From: JBAZLV01 sp964586075
GTDB lineage: Bacteria; Nitrospirota; UBA9217
DNA: 64,000 nucleotides
Direction: 5' to 3'
NCBI GenBank assembly: GCA_964586075.1
Contig: CAZPGZ010000016.1
Span: 11,027-75,026 of the forward strand
This document shows positions 27,411 to 36,912 of the stretch, piece by piece (positions within the stretch are counted from its first letter, which is position 1; the number at the start of each line of letters is the position of its first letter). The notes beneath the pieces are model-generated. The model had not been told where the DNA came from. It worked only from the letters and a program-made list of their open reading frames with translations, and made no database searches. The position numbers and the translations under genes were made by a program.

Positions 27411-28274
27411 ATGACGCTTTTTTTTCATAACGTCACCATCATCGGCATCGGACTGATCGGCGGTTCTCTGGCCAAGGTTTTAAAAACAAAAACACTTACA
27501 GGCCGGATAACCGGCACGGGCAGGAGCAAACAATCGCTCGAACTGGCATTGAAGCTCGGCGTGATTGACCATGCGGAACCGGACGCGAGACGCGCAGTCG
27601 AAAACGCGGACCTTGTTGTCCTTGCGTCTCCGGTGGGAGTATTTGAACCAATCATGCGCGATATCGCGCCCCACCTCAAGACCGGAGCAATTCTCACGGA
27701 TGTGGGAAGTGTAAAAGGCTCACTGGCAATAACTATTGAAGATCTTACGCCTCCGGGCGTCCATTTTGTCCCGGGCCACCCAATTGCCGGCAAGGAAAAA
27801 TTCGGGGTGGCAGAAGCGACGGAGTCCCTGTTTCAAGGGACCAAGTGCATCCTCACGCCGACCCAAAAAACAAACAAACAGGCAATAGCCGTCCTCACGG
27901 AGCTGTGGACAATGGCCGGAGCGAAAGTCCTCACCATGGCTCCCGACATACACGACAAAATATTCGCTGCCGTCAGCCATATGCCTCATGTAGCGGCCTT
28001 CGCAATGATGTCCGCCGTGTCGGAGCTGAATACCGGGGCGGAACGGTATATCAGTTTCTCGGGAGCCGGGTTTCGCGACTTTACCCGTATTGCAGCAAGC
28101 TCGCCGGAAATGTGGAAGGACATCTGCCTCCTCAATCGCGACAACATCATCCAGATGATGGACCGCTACCTGGCCGCATTGAACAGATTCAGGGAAGATT
28201 TAGTAAGCGGCGATCAGCAAAAACTTGAAGCGCATTTTTCTGCTGCCAGCCAGGCCAGGCGGGGATTGGAATAG
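27411..28274 (+). CDS. tyrA: Prephenate dehydrogenase TyrA
   Basis: The 287-residue protein has the dinucleotide motif IIGIGLIGGSLAKVL at the N-terminus, then DVGSVKGS, HPIAGKEKFGV and AVSHMPHVAAFAM, with the His of the SHMPH motif contacting prephenate. It oxidatively decarboxylates prephenate to 4-hydroxyphenylpyruvate. No ACT domain is present. Its stop codon abuts the aroA start with no gap. Confidence 0.95.
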   Translation: MTLFFHNVTIIGIGLIGGSLAKVLKTKTLTGRITGTGRSKQSLELALKLGVIDHAEPDARRAVENADLVVLASPVGVFEPIMRDIAPHLKTGAILTDVGSVKGSLAITIEDLTPPGVHFVPGHPIAGKEKFGVAEATESLFQGTKCILTPTQKTNKQAIAVLTELWTMAGAKVLTMAPDIHDKIFAAVSHMPHVAAFAMMSAVSELNTGAERYISFSGAGFRDFTRIAASSPEMWKDICLLNRDNIIQMMDRYLAALNRFREDLVSGDQQKLEAHFSAASQARRGLE

Positions 28275-29573
28275 ATGACCGACCTCGTAATAAAATCCTC
28301 CCGCGGCCTGCACGGGGAAATTATACTTCCGGGAGATAAATCCATCTCTCATCGTGCAGTACTCTGTTCCGCTCTTGCTGAAGGCCCCACAACCATCAAC
28401 GGGTTCCTTACCGGGGAAGATACCCAAAACACGGCGAGAGCGGTCCAGCAGATGGGAATTGAGATAACCGGCCTCGGCACCGATCGTCTTATCGTGCACG
28501 GGAAAGGATTGGATGGCCTTTCCGAACCGGCCGGAGTGCTCAACCTCGGGAACTCGGGAACCGGCATGAGGCTTCTGGCAGGCGTCCTCGCGGGCCAGGA
28601 CTTCTTTTCAATCCTGACCGGCGATCAATACCTTGTGAAGAGGCCCATGGGCAGAATTATCGATCCGCTTAGAATGATGGGAGTCCAGATAGACGGCCGC
28701 TCAGAAGGGAAACTCGCTCCGTTTTCGATCAGAGGAGGACGACGCCGGATAAAAGCTGTTGATTACATCAGCCCGATAGCGAGTGCCCAGGTCAAATCAG
28801 CCCTCTTGTTTGCGGGATTGTCCGCTGCTGGAGAAACATCCGTCAGCGAGCCATCGAAATCCCGGGACCATACCGAGCGAATGTTCAGGTTCTTCGGCGT
28901 CGAAATCAAAGAGCAAGGGCTGCGCGTGAGCGTCCGGGGAAGACAAAAGCTCCAGGGGAAAAAACAGATTGACATTCCTTCGGACATATCATCAGCCGCA
29001 TTCTTTCTGGTAGCAGCATCCATTGTGCCGGATTCGGACCTCCTGATCCTGAACGTGGGAGTGAACCCGACCCGCACCGGCATTATCGATATTTTGACTG
29101 CCATGGGAGGAGATATCACGCTTTTAAACCAGCGTGAGCAGGCAGGCGAACCCGTGGCGGATATCCGCGTCAAATATAAAAAACTGCACGCTGTCCGGAT
29201 AGCCGGAGACCTGATTCCGCGGTCCATTGACGAAATCCCTGTTGCAGCAGTGGCCGCGGCCTATGCCGAAGGAGCAACCGTGATACAGGACGCGGCGGAG
29301 CTGCGGGTCAAGGAATCCGACCGGGTGGCAACCATGGCGGAAGAGCTCCGCAAGATGGGTGTGCGTGTCATGGAACGACCGGACGGCATGGAGATCATGG
29401 GACAGAACTCCCTGAGCGGAGCAGCATGCGAAAGTCATGGCGACCATCGCATTGCCATGTCCATGGCAGTGGCAGGTCTCGCCGCAACAGGAGACACGGT
29501 TGTTCACAATTGCGGCTGGATCGCAACATCTTTTCCGGGTTTTGAGCAGTTGCTGCAAAAGGCCGCCTACTAA
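28275..29573 (+). CDS. aroA: 5-enolpyruvylshikimate-3-phosphate synthase
   Basis: The 432-residue protein has the family motifs PGDKSISHRA, LNLGNSGTGMRLLAG, GDQYLVKRPM, ELRVKESDR and SHGDHRIAMS. It joins PEP to shikimate 3-phosphate. The active-site loop reads LNLGNSGTGMRL, close to class II-type sequences. It is directly fused in translation with tyrA (stop and start adjacent). A 73-bp gap precedes cmk. Confidence 0.96.
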   Translation: MTDLVIKSSRGLHGEIILPGDKSISHRAVLCSALAEGPTTINGFLTGEDTQNTARAVQQMGIEITGLGTDRLIVHGKGLDGLSEPAGVLNLGNSGTGMRLLAGVLAGQDFFSILTGDQYLVKRPMGRIIDPLRMMGVQIDGRSEGKLAPFSIRGGRRRIKAVDYISPIASAQVKSALLFAGLSAAGETSVSEPSKSRDHTERMFRFFGVEIKEQGLRVSVRGRQKLQGKKQIDIPSDISSAAFFLVAASIVPDSDLLILNVGVNPTRTGIIDILTAMGGDITLLNQREQAGEPVADIRVKYKKLHAVRIAGDLIPRSIDEIPVAAVAAAYAEGATVIQDAAELRVKESDRVATMAEELRKMGVRVMERPDGMEIMGQNSLSGAACESHGDHRIAMSMAVAGLAATGDTVVHNCGWIATSFPGFEQLLQKAAY

Positions 29574-29646
29574 ATAAAGATAATACGTGTGCGACGGACA
29601 ATTTTCGCGCCACGATTTTTTACTGTAGTTATTTATATCTCTGGAC

Positions 29647-30330
29647 ATGAAAAAAAACGGTTTAGTAGTTGCTATTGACGGTCCTTCCGGTGCGGGAAAG
29701 AGCACCGCAGCCCGGCTTCTCGCGCAGCGTTTGGGCTACCTTTATATTGACACCGGAGCCATGTACCGCGCCATCGGGTGGAAAGCCCGGCAGGAAAACA
29801 TAGATACTGCCGATGAGAACAAACTCGCGGACTTATGCACCCGAAGCACCATTACGATTAAAAAAGACAACAACGATCCCCGGATTTACGTGAATGGACT
29901 CGATGTGAGCGGAGAAATCCGCACGCCGGAAATGGGAATGATTGCTTCAGCGGTCTCAAAATCGCCGGCGGTGAGGGCTTTGCTGCTCACCGTCCAAAGA
30001 GAACTGGGCAGAAACGGCGGCGTCGTTATGGATGGGCGGGACATTGGAACGGTGGTCTTTCCTGATGCTGACGTAAAATTTTTTCTGGACGCAAGCGCGG
30101 AGGCGCGCGGGAAACGCCGCTACCTCGAACTGAAAGCAAAAGGCATGGACGTGGACTGTGCCCGGATTACCAGAGAGATTCTGGAACGTGACAAGCAGGA
30201 CTGCGGCCGGGATATCGCACCATTGAAAAAATCCGACGATGCACTGTTGATCGATTCCACTGCGCTCAGCATCGATGCGACAATCGAAACAATGTTGTCC
30301 GCGATCAGACGCGCAGAGCGCGCGTCATAA
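29647..30330 (+). CDS. cmk: Cytidylate kinase
   Basis: The 227-residue protein has the P-loop GPSGAGKST at residues 12-20, then YIDTGAMYRA and MDGRDIGTVVFPDA. It phosphorylates CMP and dCMP. Its position between aroA and rpsA is a widely conserved order in proteobacteria. Confidence 0.96.
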   Translation: MKKNGLVVAIDGPSGAGKSTAARLLAQRLGYLYIDTGAMYRAIGWKARQENIDTADENKLADLCTRSTITIKKDNNDPRIYVNGLDVSGEIRTPEMGMIASAVSKSPAVRALLLTVQRELGRNGGVVMDGRDIGTVVFPDADVKFFLDASAEARGKRRYLELKAKGMDVDCARITREILERDKQDCGRDIAPLKKSDDALLIDSTALSIDATIETMLSAIRRAERAS

Positions 30331-30397
30331 ACGCCCGGCAGCAATCTGAGGGTTCCAATATTTATTTTCTGACTCAGGCGTATACCACGAGGTGAGC

Positions 30398-31240
30398 ATG
30401 GAAGTTTATCTTGCTGATAAAGCAGGCCTGTGCTTCGGTGTGAAGCGGGCAATTAATACGGCATTTGAGGCTGCCGCCAAGGGCAAAGTATATTGTTTGG
30501 GGCCATTGATCCACAATCCCCAGGAGGTCGAGCGGTTGCGGCAGGCAGGCGTACAGCTGGTCGAAGACTTTTCTTCTCTGACGCAGGGCGATTCCCTTAT
30601 CATCCGTTCGCACGGCGTACCGCCGGGAGTGTTGGATGAAATCCGCAAAAAAGGGCTGCGCATCATAGACTTGACCTGCCCGTTCGTAAGCAAGGCGCAA
30701 CGGGATGCCGAAGCGCTCCATAAAGACGGATACCAGGTCGTCATCGTCGGTGAAAAAAAACATCCCGAAGTGCAAAGTATCCGGGGGTACGCGGGTGATA
30801 ACGCGGTTGTCGTGGAGACAGCTGACGACGTGGAGGAAATCCATTTCAAAAACCGGCTGGGAATCGTCGCTCAAACAACGCAATCATATAGCAATTTTTC
30901 AAAAATTGTGTTAAAATTACTCCGTCTTTCCAAGGAATTAAAGGTTTTTAACACGATCTGCGATTCAACGCAGGAACGACAGGACGCTGCCCGCGTTCTT
31001 GCCGGCAAGGTTGATGTCATGCTGGTGGTCGGCGGACGCAACAGCGCCAATACCAGCAGGCTGGTCTCCGTCTGCCAGCAGGAAGGCAAGCCAACATATC
31101 ACATCGAAGTAGCCGATGAAATTGAGACGCCGTGGTTTAGCGGCGTGACCAAAGTTGGTGTTACTGCAGGGGCCTCCACTCCCGACTGGGTGGTGGAAGG
31201 CGTCCTGGAAAAATTACGAAGCGGGAAGATGGGCGGCTAG
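30398..31240 (+). CDS. ispH: 4-hydroxy-3-methylbut-2-enyl diphosphate reductase
   Basis: The 280-residue protein has the three iron-sulfur Cys: C12 in GLCFGVKRA, one in LTCPFVSKAQ and one in TICDSTQERQ. The SHGVPP and AGASTPDW motifs of the substrate site are present. It is the last enzyme of the non-mevalonate isoprenoid pathway. I start at ATG 30398, which follows GAGGTG; a GTG six bases upstream is less likely. Confidence 0.96.
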   Translation: MEVYLADKAGLCFGVKRAINTAFEAAAKGKVYCLGPLIHNPQEVERLRQAGVQLVEDFSSLTQGDSLIIRSHGVPPGVLDEIRKKGLRIIDLTCPFVSKAQRDAEALHKDGYQVVIVGEKKHPEVQSIRGYAGDNAVVVETADDVEEIHFKNRLGIVAQTTQSYSNFSKIVLKLLRLSKELKVFNTICDSTQERQDAARVLAGKVDVMLVVGGRNSANTSRLVSVCQQEGKPTYHIEVADEIETPWFSGVTKVGVTAGASTPDWVVEGVLEKLRSGKMGG

Positions 31241-31281
31241 CTTTTTGCCGGCCGCATATTATCAGGAGGGAAGAGATTTTA

Positions 31282-32976
31282 ATGAACACTGCACACGATC
31301 ACTTCGAGCATGAAGACGCATCACAAACGGAACAGAACGAGACCGAATTTGAGAAACTTTACAATCAGTCACTGAAAAGCTTCAAAGCAGGAACGGTGGT
31401 GCGTGGGCGTGTGCTGCAGGTCCAATCCGGCGTCGTGATGCTGGATCTCGGGTACAAATCGGACGGCATCATTCCCGCAGAGCAATTTACCGAGGAGGAA
31501 CTCAAGAATCTCAAACCCGGCGACGAGCTCGAAGTGTTGATTGAAACTGCTGAGGATTTTCACGGCAATCTGTTGTTGTCCCGGGAAAAAGCAAAAAAAC
31601 TGCAGATTTGGGACACGATCAACCGCGCTTATCAAACCGGAACACCCGTCGTAGGAAAAATAATCGCAGCGATCAAGGGAGGCCTGACGGTGGACATCGG
31701 CGGAGTAATGGCATTCCTGCCTGGTTCGCAAATCGATGTGAAACCGGTTCAAAATTTTAATCAGCTGCTTGGACAGGCTATGGAAATGAAAATCCTCAAA
31801 ATGAACTCCGGGCGGGGAAATATCGTCCTCTCCCGCAGGGCTCTGCTTGAGGCCGATCAGATCGCCCGCAAAGAAGAACGACTTGCTTCTCTGGCTGAAG
31901 GGCAGATTGTGCACGGAGTAATCAAGAACATAACCGAGTACGGTGCTTTTGTCGACCTCAGCGGCATCGATGGATTGCTCCATATCACGGACATGTCCTG
32001 GGGAAGGATCAACCACCCGTCCGAGTTGTTTACGGTAGGCGCGCCGGTAGACGTGGTTGTGCTGAAATACGACCGTGAAAAACAAAAGGTATCTCTGGGA
32101 CTCAAGCAGAAAACACAGGATCCTTGGCTCACGGTCGCACAGAAATACCCGGTGGGAAGCAAGGTTGCGAGCAAAGTGGTAAGTCTGGCTGAGTATGGCG
32201 CATTCATTGAACTGGAAACCGGCGTTGAAGGACTTATTCATGTCTCCGAAATGTCCTGGACGCAAAAGATAAAGCATCCTTCCAAAGTGCTCTCCGTCGG
32301 CGATACCGTTGAGGCCCAGGTGCTCTCGGTAGATCCGGCCAATAAACGCATTTCGCTCGGGATGAAACAAGTGACAGCGAATCCATGGCATACCCTCGGA
32401 GACCGCTACCCTGTCGGTTCGGAAATTGAGGGGAAAATCAGAACGCTGACTGATTTCGGAGCATTCATCGGCGTAGAAGAAGGCATAGACGGTCTTATTC
32501 ATATTTCCGATTTGTCCTGGACAAAACATATAAAGCACCCGTCCGAGGTCCTCAAAAAAGGCCAAAAAACAAAGGCAGTCGTGCTGTCCATCGACCCCCA
32601 GAAAGAGCGCATCTCCTTGGGGATCAAACAGTTGAATCCCGATCCGTGGGAAAAAGCTTTGCTTGAACGGTACAAGGTGGGCAGCGATGAAAAAGTCAAG
32701 GTAACCAAGAAGACTGATTTCGGCATGTTCGTTGAGCTTGAGTATGGCATCGAAGGGCTGATACCAGCGTCGGAAATTCCGAAGGACAGCGGCGATGTCA
32801 AGGAAGGCGATGAAGTAACCGCACGCGTCGTCAAAGTGGATAGAACTGACCGGAGAATAGCTCTTTCCATAAAATCATACCTGAAGGGCTATGACAGAAC
32901 AACGCTTCGGGAATATATGAGCCAACAGCCAAAACCTGATACCACGCTGGGCGCGTTGATGAAAGAACGGGGCTAG
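31282..32976 (+). CDS. rpsA: 30S ribosomal protein S1
   Basis: The 564-residue protein has six S1 RNA-binding domains, beginning near residues 35, 120, 205, 290, 377 and 465; the third to fifth share YGAFVDL/FGAFIGV and GLIHISDLSW-type blocks. It helps mRNAs dock on the 30S subunit. AGGAGGGAAGAGATTTTA precedes the ATG. It sits between ispH and sppA. Confidence 0.97.
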   Translation: MNTAHDHFEHEDASQTEQNETEFEKLYNQSLKSFKAGTVVRGRVLQVQSGVVMLDLGYKSDGIIPAEQFTEEELKNLKPGDELEVLIETAEDFHGNLLLSREKAKKLQIWDTINRAYQTGTPVVGKIIAAIKGGLTVDIGGVMAFLPGSQIDVKPVQNFNQLLGQAMEMKILKMNSGRGNIVLSRRALLEADQIARKEERLASLAEGQIVHGVIKNITEYGAFVDLSGIDGLLHITDMSWGRINHPSELFTVGAPVDVVVLKYDREKQKVSLGLKQKTQDPWLTVAQKYPVGSKVASKVVSLAEYGAFIELETGVEGLIHVSEMSWTQKIKHPSKVLSVGDTVEAQVLSVDPANKRISLGMKQVTANPWHTLGDRYPVGSEIEGKIRTLTDFGAFIGVEEGIDGLIHISDLSWTKHIKHPSEVLKKGQKTKAVVLSIDPQKERISLGIKQLNPDPWEKALLERYKVGSDEKVKVTKKTDFGMFVELEYGIEGLIPASEIPKDSGDVKEGDEVTARVVKVDRTDRRIALSIKSYLKGYDRTTLREYMSQQPKPDTTLGALMKERG

Positions 32977-32982
32977 GCCGTC

Positions 32983-33912
32983 ATGAAAAGAAACCCTCTC
33001 GTTATTGTCCTGGTGACAGCAGCAATACTCGGCGTCATTTTTTTTATTATGATGTCCTTAACATCATTCTTCGCCGGAAACAAAAAAACGAAGAAGACGC
33101 TGCCGATGGTGGGAACAGGCAAGATAGCACTCGTCAAGGTTGAAGGAGTGCTCATGGCGTCCGCGCCTGTTGTGGATGAACTGAATGATTATGCAGAAGA
33201 TCCTTCAATAAAAGCCATCATCCTCCGCATCGACACCCCTGGCGGAGGGGTAGTAGTCTCACAGGAAATTTATAATGCCGTGCAAAACGCCAAGAAAGAG
33301 GGAAAGAAAGTCATCGTATCCATGGGCACTGTTGCAGCTTCAGGGGGATACTATGTGGCTGCTGCGGCCGACAAAATTGTTGCCAATCCCGGCACCCTTA
33401 CCGGGAGCATCGGAGTCATCATGCAGTTTGCCGTAATCGAGAAACTGCTGGACAAAATCGGCGTAAAGGGACACGTCATCAAAGCCGGCGAGTATAAGGA
33501 CGTCGGCTCCCCCTTCCGCGATATGGCTCCACAGGAACGAAAACTTCTTCAAACGGTGATAGACGACGTCCATAACCAGTTTATCGAGGCCGTTGTCAAA
33601 GGCCGCAACGAGTCCCTTGCAGAAGGCCGCAAGCTGTCGATAGACGAAGTCAGGGCCGTTGCGGACGGCCGCATCCTGACCGGAAGGCAAGCGTATGATC
33701 TCAGGCTTGTGGATGAATTAGGGGACCTGGCGGACAGCATCCGTATAGCCGGAGCCCTTGCAGGGATCAAAGGAAAACCGCAGATAATTGAAAAAAAGAA
33801 AAAGATACCTTTCTTCGAATACTTAAAGGAAGAAAGCGCAACGTGGATAGCGGAGGTGCTTGCACAGGGCCTCAACAGAAATACGGTGTCATTACAGTAT
33901 CTTTACCGATAA
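32983..33912 (+). CDS. sppA: Signal peptide peptidase SppA (36K type)
   Basis: The 309-residue protein has one N-terminal membrane anchor and an S49 protease domain. The catalytic pair is S120 in VAASGGYYV and K172 in KAGEYKDVG. It digests signal peptides left in the membrane. It starts 6 bp after rpsA and is followed by the IHF gene. Confidence 0.94.
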   Translation: MKRNPLVIVLVTAAILGVIFFIMMSLTSFFAGNKKTKKTLPMVGTGKIALVKVEGVLMASAPVVDELNDYAEDPSIKAIILRIDTPGGGVVVSQEIYNAVQNAKKEGKKVIVSMGTVAASGGYYVAAAADKIVANPGTLTGSIGVIMQFAVIEKLLDKIGVKGHVIKAGEYKDVGSPFRDMAPQERKLLQTVIDDVHNQFIEAVVKGRNESLAEGRKLSIDEVRAVADGRILTGRQAYDLRLVDELGDLADSIRIAGALAGIKGKPQIIEKKKKIPFFEYLKEESATWIAEVLAQGLNRNTVSLQYLYR

Positions 33913-33938
33913 TAATCGTAAGGTGAAGGGGGTATTGC

Positions 33939-34226
33939 ATGACAAAGGCGGATTTGGTAGATAAGATAGCGGAAAAGAAGCCTGGGCTCACCAGGAAACA
34001 GGTCGAAATCGTCGTAAACACCGTCCTTGATGGAATCAAGGACGCGCTCTCGCGGGAAGACAAAGTAGAAATCCGCGGTTTTGGGAGTTTCCGTATACGG
34101 CATCGCCGCGCAAAGGAAGGAAGAAATCCCAAGACCGGTGAAACCGTATCGGTGCCGCCCAAAAAAGTCCCTTTCTTCAAAGCGGGCAAAGAGATGCGGG
34201 AAATGGTGGATGGAAAAGTTTCCTAA
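33939..34226 (+). CDS. ihfB: Integration host factor subunit (HU/IHF family)
   Basis: The 95-residue protein has the family core RGFGSFRIRHRRAKEGRNPKTGE and the arm VPPKKVPFFKAGKEM. It bends DNA as a dimer. The beta-subunit name is based on position after rpsA/sppA, as in proteobacterial rpsA-ihfB; from sequence alone it is an HU/IHF protein. Confidence 0.85.
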   Translation: MTKADLVDKIAEKKPGLTRKQVEIVVNTVLDGIKDALSREDKVEIRGFGSFRIRHRRAKEGRNPKTGETVSVPPKKVPFFKAGKEMREMVDGKVS

Positions 34227-34284
34227 TCTGAGCGTTCAATAATCTCTATCTATTGTCTTTTTGTACTGGTCTTGCAGACATCAC

Positions 34285-34363
34285 AAGCCACGAGGAAAAG
34301 CGCCGGCACATGACGTTCACTTGTTCGTGTATGCCCCCGCGCATGTCTTGGTGGCTTTTTTTA
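34285..34363 (+). terminator. Probable terminator after ihf
   Basis: AAGCCAC (34285-34291) pairs with GTGGCTT (34351-34357), followed by a run of T. The 59-base interior can form further short pairs (ACATG/CATGT). It ends the aromatic/translation gene block. A 69-codon ORF across it has no coding support. Confidence 0.5.
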
Positions 34364-34488
34364 TTGTGCACAGCACCCAGCAAAACCGTCGTATTTTATA
34401 CATACCGGAAGCCAAAACACGGTCTTAGACAGCCGAGCAGCTTCTGGAACAGAACCAGTTAAAAAAATTATTCATCGAGGAAAAGCAC

Positions 34489-35136
34489 ATGATTCCTGAA
34501 TCTTTCGATCTACTGGACAGCACCGGGAAAAAAACCGGCCGGGTTATCACGCGCGATGAAGCGCACAGAACGGGCGCCTGGCACGGAGCCTTTCACTGTC
34601 TGATCATCTACCTGCAGAACGGGATCGCCACGGCGCTTTTTCAGAAGCGTTCATCCGAAAAGAAAGTTGCCCCGGGGAAACTCGATGTGAGCGTGGGCGG
34701 GCATTATGTATCAGGAGAGGAAGCACGAACAGCAGGCCCTCGTGAAATCCGGGAAGAACTGGGGCTCGACGTACGGTTTGAACAGCTTGTTCCCGTTGGA
34801 CCAAGAGTGTGTGTATACGGTTTCACACCCGGAGTACACGAGTATGAATTCCAGGATGTTTTTTTGCTGCCTTACCCGCTGAATGTACAGGATCTGATCT
34901 TGCAAAAGGAAGAGGTTGACGGTGTGTTCGTGCTGGATATCGATTCCGGAATCAGGCTGTTCTCGGGAAAAGAGCCGCAGGTTGCCGGTATGTTCTTTCG
35001 AGGAGAAGGTTCTCCTCCTGAACCCTTGCGGGCATCAAGTTCTGATTTCGTTTCCTGTCTCGACAATTACTATCTGAAAATCCTTCTCCTGGCCCGTAAA
35101 TACCTTAGTGGCGAGCGGGAGTTACTGGTCATATAA
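34489..35136 (+). CDS. NUDIX hydrolase
   Basis: The 215-residue protein carries a full Nudix box, G-x5-E-x7-REIREELGL, starting at GGHYVSGEE. The N-terminal form (LDSTGKKTGRVITRDEAHRTGAWHGAFHCLI) matches the IPP-isomerase-like YfcD group, which hydrolyse unknown diphosphates. GAGGAAAAG precedes the ATG. It stands alone between the ihf terminator and a convergent gene. Confidence 0.88.
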   Translation: MIPESFDLLDSTGKKTGRVITRDEAHRTGAWHGAFHCLIIYLQNGIATALFQKRSSEKKVAPGKLDVSVGGHYVSGEEARTAGPREIREELGLDVRFEQLVPVGPRVCVYGFTPGVHEYEFQDVFLLPYPLNVQDLILQKEEVDGVFVLDIDSGIRLFSGKEPQVAGMFFRGEGSPPEPLRASSSDFVSCLDNYYLKILLLARKYLSGERELLVI

Positions 35137-35182
35137 GACGCCGCGGATTCCTATTCTACAAGCGAAGACAAACCCGCACCGG

Positions 35183-35491
35183 TCACGTCTTGGACTTTTC
35201 TTCATCAAGCTGCATACCGGTTTTTGCCTTCTCCCGCTCAAACTGGAGCATCACAATTTGCTTGATTGCTTCCTGCTCACCGACCGCATCGATGTCGATC
35301 CCCAGTCTCTTGGCTTCTTCTTCAAAAAGCTCCCGGGGATATGTGGATGCTATGGGAAGATCCTCGAAGGCGATATTCTGCTCGATCAGTTGCTGTACTT
35401 CGTCATAATTTTTTTTGAATTCAGCTACCAGCCTGGCCGTTTCGTTCAATAAACCGTTCAGAAAAGACCGTTCTGAATTTCCGCTGTTCAT
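35183..35491 (-). CDS. Small hypothetical protein
   Basis: From ATG 35491 (GGGAGCG upstream) the protein has 102 residues, is highly charged and mostly helical, with FKKNYDEVQQLIEQNIAF and EREKAKTGMQLDEEKSKT. There is no signal, membrane segment or known motif. A longer frame reaches 35554 without a ribosome site. It lies downstream of the 10-TM protein gene on the same strand, 134 bp away. Confidence 0.55.
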   Translation of the reverse strand: MNSGNSERSFLNGLLNETARLVAEFKKNYDEVQQLIEQNIAFEDLPIASTYPRELFEEEAKRLGIDIDAVGEQEAIKQIVMLQFEREKAKTGMQLDEEKSKT

Positions 35492-35625
35492 GGAGTCGCT
35501 CCCTGTCTTTTCGCGTGCCGTCTTTACCGCCTTACTTGCAGCAATATTCATCAAAAATACGTACCGATTTCGATACTGTTCCGGTCGCTCCGTCGCAACA
35601 GCCGGAGCGGCCGGAAAACCGGTCT

Positions 35626-36876
35626 TCAGCTCTTTATTTTCCTCTTAAATGGAATGCCATCAAAAAATTCTCCGTGCGCAACAATCAGGATCAGCACCAT
35701 AACAGTCCAGCAGAGGCTTGTATCGTTGTCCTGGCCTATTCCCTGAACGGTTCCGAGAAACGTAGGTCCCAGAAGATAGTACAGTTTGGCGATAATCAAG
35801 CCACCCCCAACCGCAATTGCAGTTCTGACCACGGCCCGTACCGGCAAGCTTAATTTCGATGGCCAGTTGTCAAAATAGTAATACAGAATGACGGCCGCCG
35901 TCTGCATGAACATGGCCATTTCCGCGACATGGTTCCATCTCCATGCCGGCTGCTCCGTGGTGTTTCCTCCCAGGAACGCTTCCCCTCCGAAATACCAATT
36001 CATGATCGAGTTTGCGGCGAACATAATGAGTATTCCGCCCGCAATGACTGAAATCATCATAACGATTCCTCTCAGCCATACGGACTTAATGAGGGAAAAA
36101 GGCCGGTCTTCCCACAGCATCTTCGTCCAGTAAAGAAGGACGAGTGCAGGGACAATCCAGCCGAAATGGAACAAACTGCTTTGGGTCATGGCCCAATCGG
36201 ACCACCACGGCTGTGCTGCCATAAATATCTGGGGAGGATAGAACTGATACGCGATATGGGGATAGAAAAGCACCGAGAAGGCGAGAATCGCAAGGAACAT
36301 CCCCATAAGCCAGGCTGAAAACGATTTGACCACCGGAGTGTTCTGCTGCCATGGTGAGAAGTTGAAACTTCTTACCCACAGAATCGTGAAGAAAATAATG
36401 CAGGTGTTCATCATAATCTGTGCGTAGCAGCCGTTCTCGATTGCAGTCTGTGAATATTGTCCCAGTCCGCCACTCACAATCAGCTGGGGGCCGCTGAAAA
36501 ACACCGGGCCGAAGCGTCCGACAACGTTGTAATATATCCCGAACATGACCACGATTGCAGCCCCGACATATACCGCGAGAAGAATTATACCCTTGATGAT
36601 CGGATTTCCCTCATGGATGAAACTTCTGCTGAACGGCCAAAAGTCAAACACATCAACGCCCCAGTGTATAACCATGAGAATGGTAATAACAAGGGCAAGC
36701 CCGACATTGGGCGTGTAAAGACTTATCGGGCCTGCCGGAGAAAAGAGTCCATACCATATTGCTTCGGACAGTAAAAGCAATAAGGCAAGGTTCAACAAGC
36801 CCCCCAGTGGTTGAGGCAAGATGGCTCCTGCTTTTTTCTCGCTGAGCCCTGTTGCTTCCGCTGAATTAATAGCCAT
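35626..36876 (-). CDS. Polytopic membrane protein, family not recognised
   Basis: The 416-residue protein has about ten hydrophobic segments. It is rich in Trp, Phe and His, with motifs such as VIHWGVDVFDFWPFSR, FYPHIAYQFYPP and IVAHGEFFDGIPF. Conserved-looking His and Asp within membrane segments hint at metal or heme handling, but no known heme or metal motif is certain. GGAGG precedes the ATG. It is the last member of the run with the two Tat-exported hydrolases, 36 bp after the second one, so it probably shares their transcript. Confidence 0.65.
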   Translation of the reverse strand: MAINSAEATGLSEKKAGAILPQPLGGLLNLALLLLLSEAIWYGLFSPAGPISLYTPNVGLALVITILMVIHWGVDVFDFWPFSRSFIHEGNPIIKGIILLAVYVGAAIVVMFGIYYNVVGRFGPVFFSGPQLIVSGGLGQYSQTAIENGCYAQIMMNTCIIFFTILWVRSFNFSPWQQNTPVVKSFSAWLMGMFLAILAFSVLFYPHIAYQFYPPQIFMAAQPWWSDWAMTQSSLFHFGWIVPALVLLYWTKMLWEDRPFSLIKSVWLRGIVMMISVIAGGILIMFAANSIMNWYFGGEAFLGGNTTEQPAWRWNHVAEMAMFMQTAAVILYYYFDNWPSKLSLPVRAVVRTAIAVGGGLIIAKLYYLLGPTFLGTVQGIGQDNDTSLCWTVMVLILIVAHGEFFDGIPFKRKIKS

Positions 36877-36912
36877 AGTGCAATGACCTCCTCGTGCCGT
36901 ATTCAGTGCCTG

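Noticed and set aside
31369..32565. 398-codon minus-strand ORF
   Set aside because: It is an antisense shadow of rpsA; the apparent repeats in it mirror the S1 repeats.
31282..32976. DNA repeats inside rpsA as a repeat array
   Set aside because: They are the six S1 domains of the protein and are explained by it.
34253..34462. 69-codon ORF after ihf
   Set aside because: It spans the probable terminator and shows no coding features.
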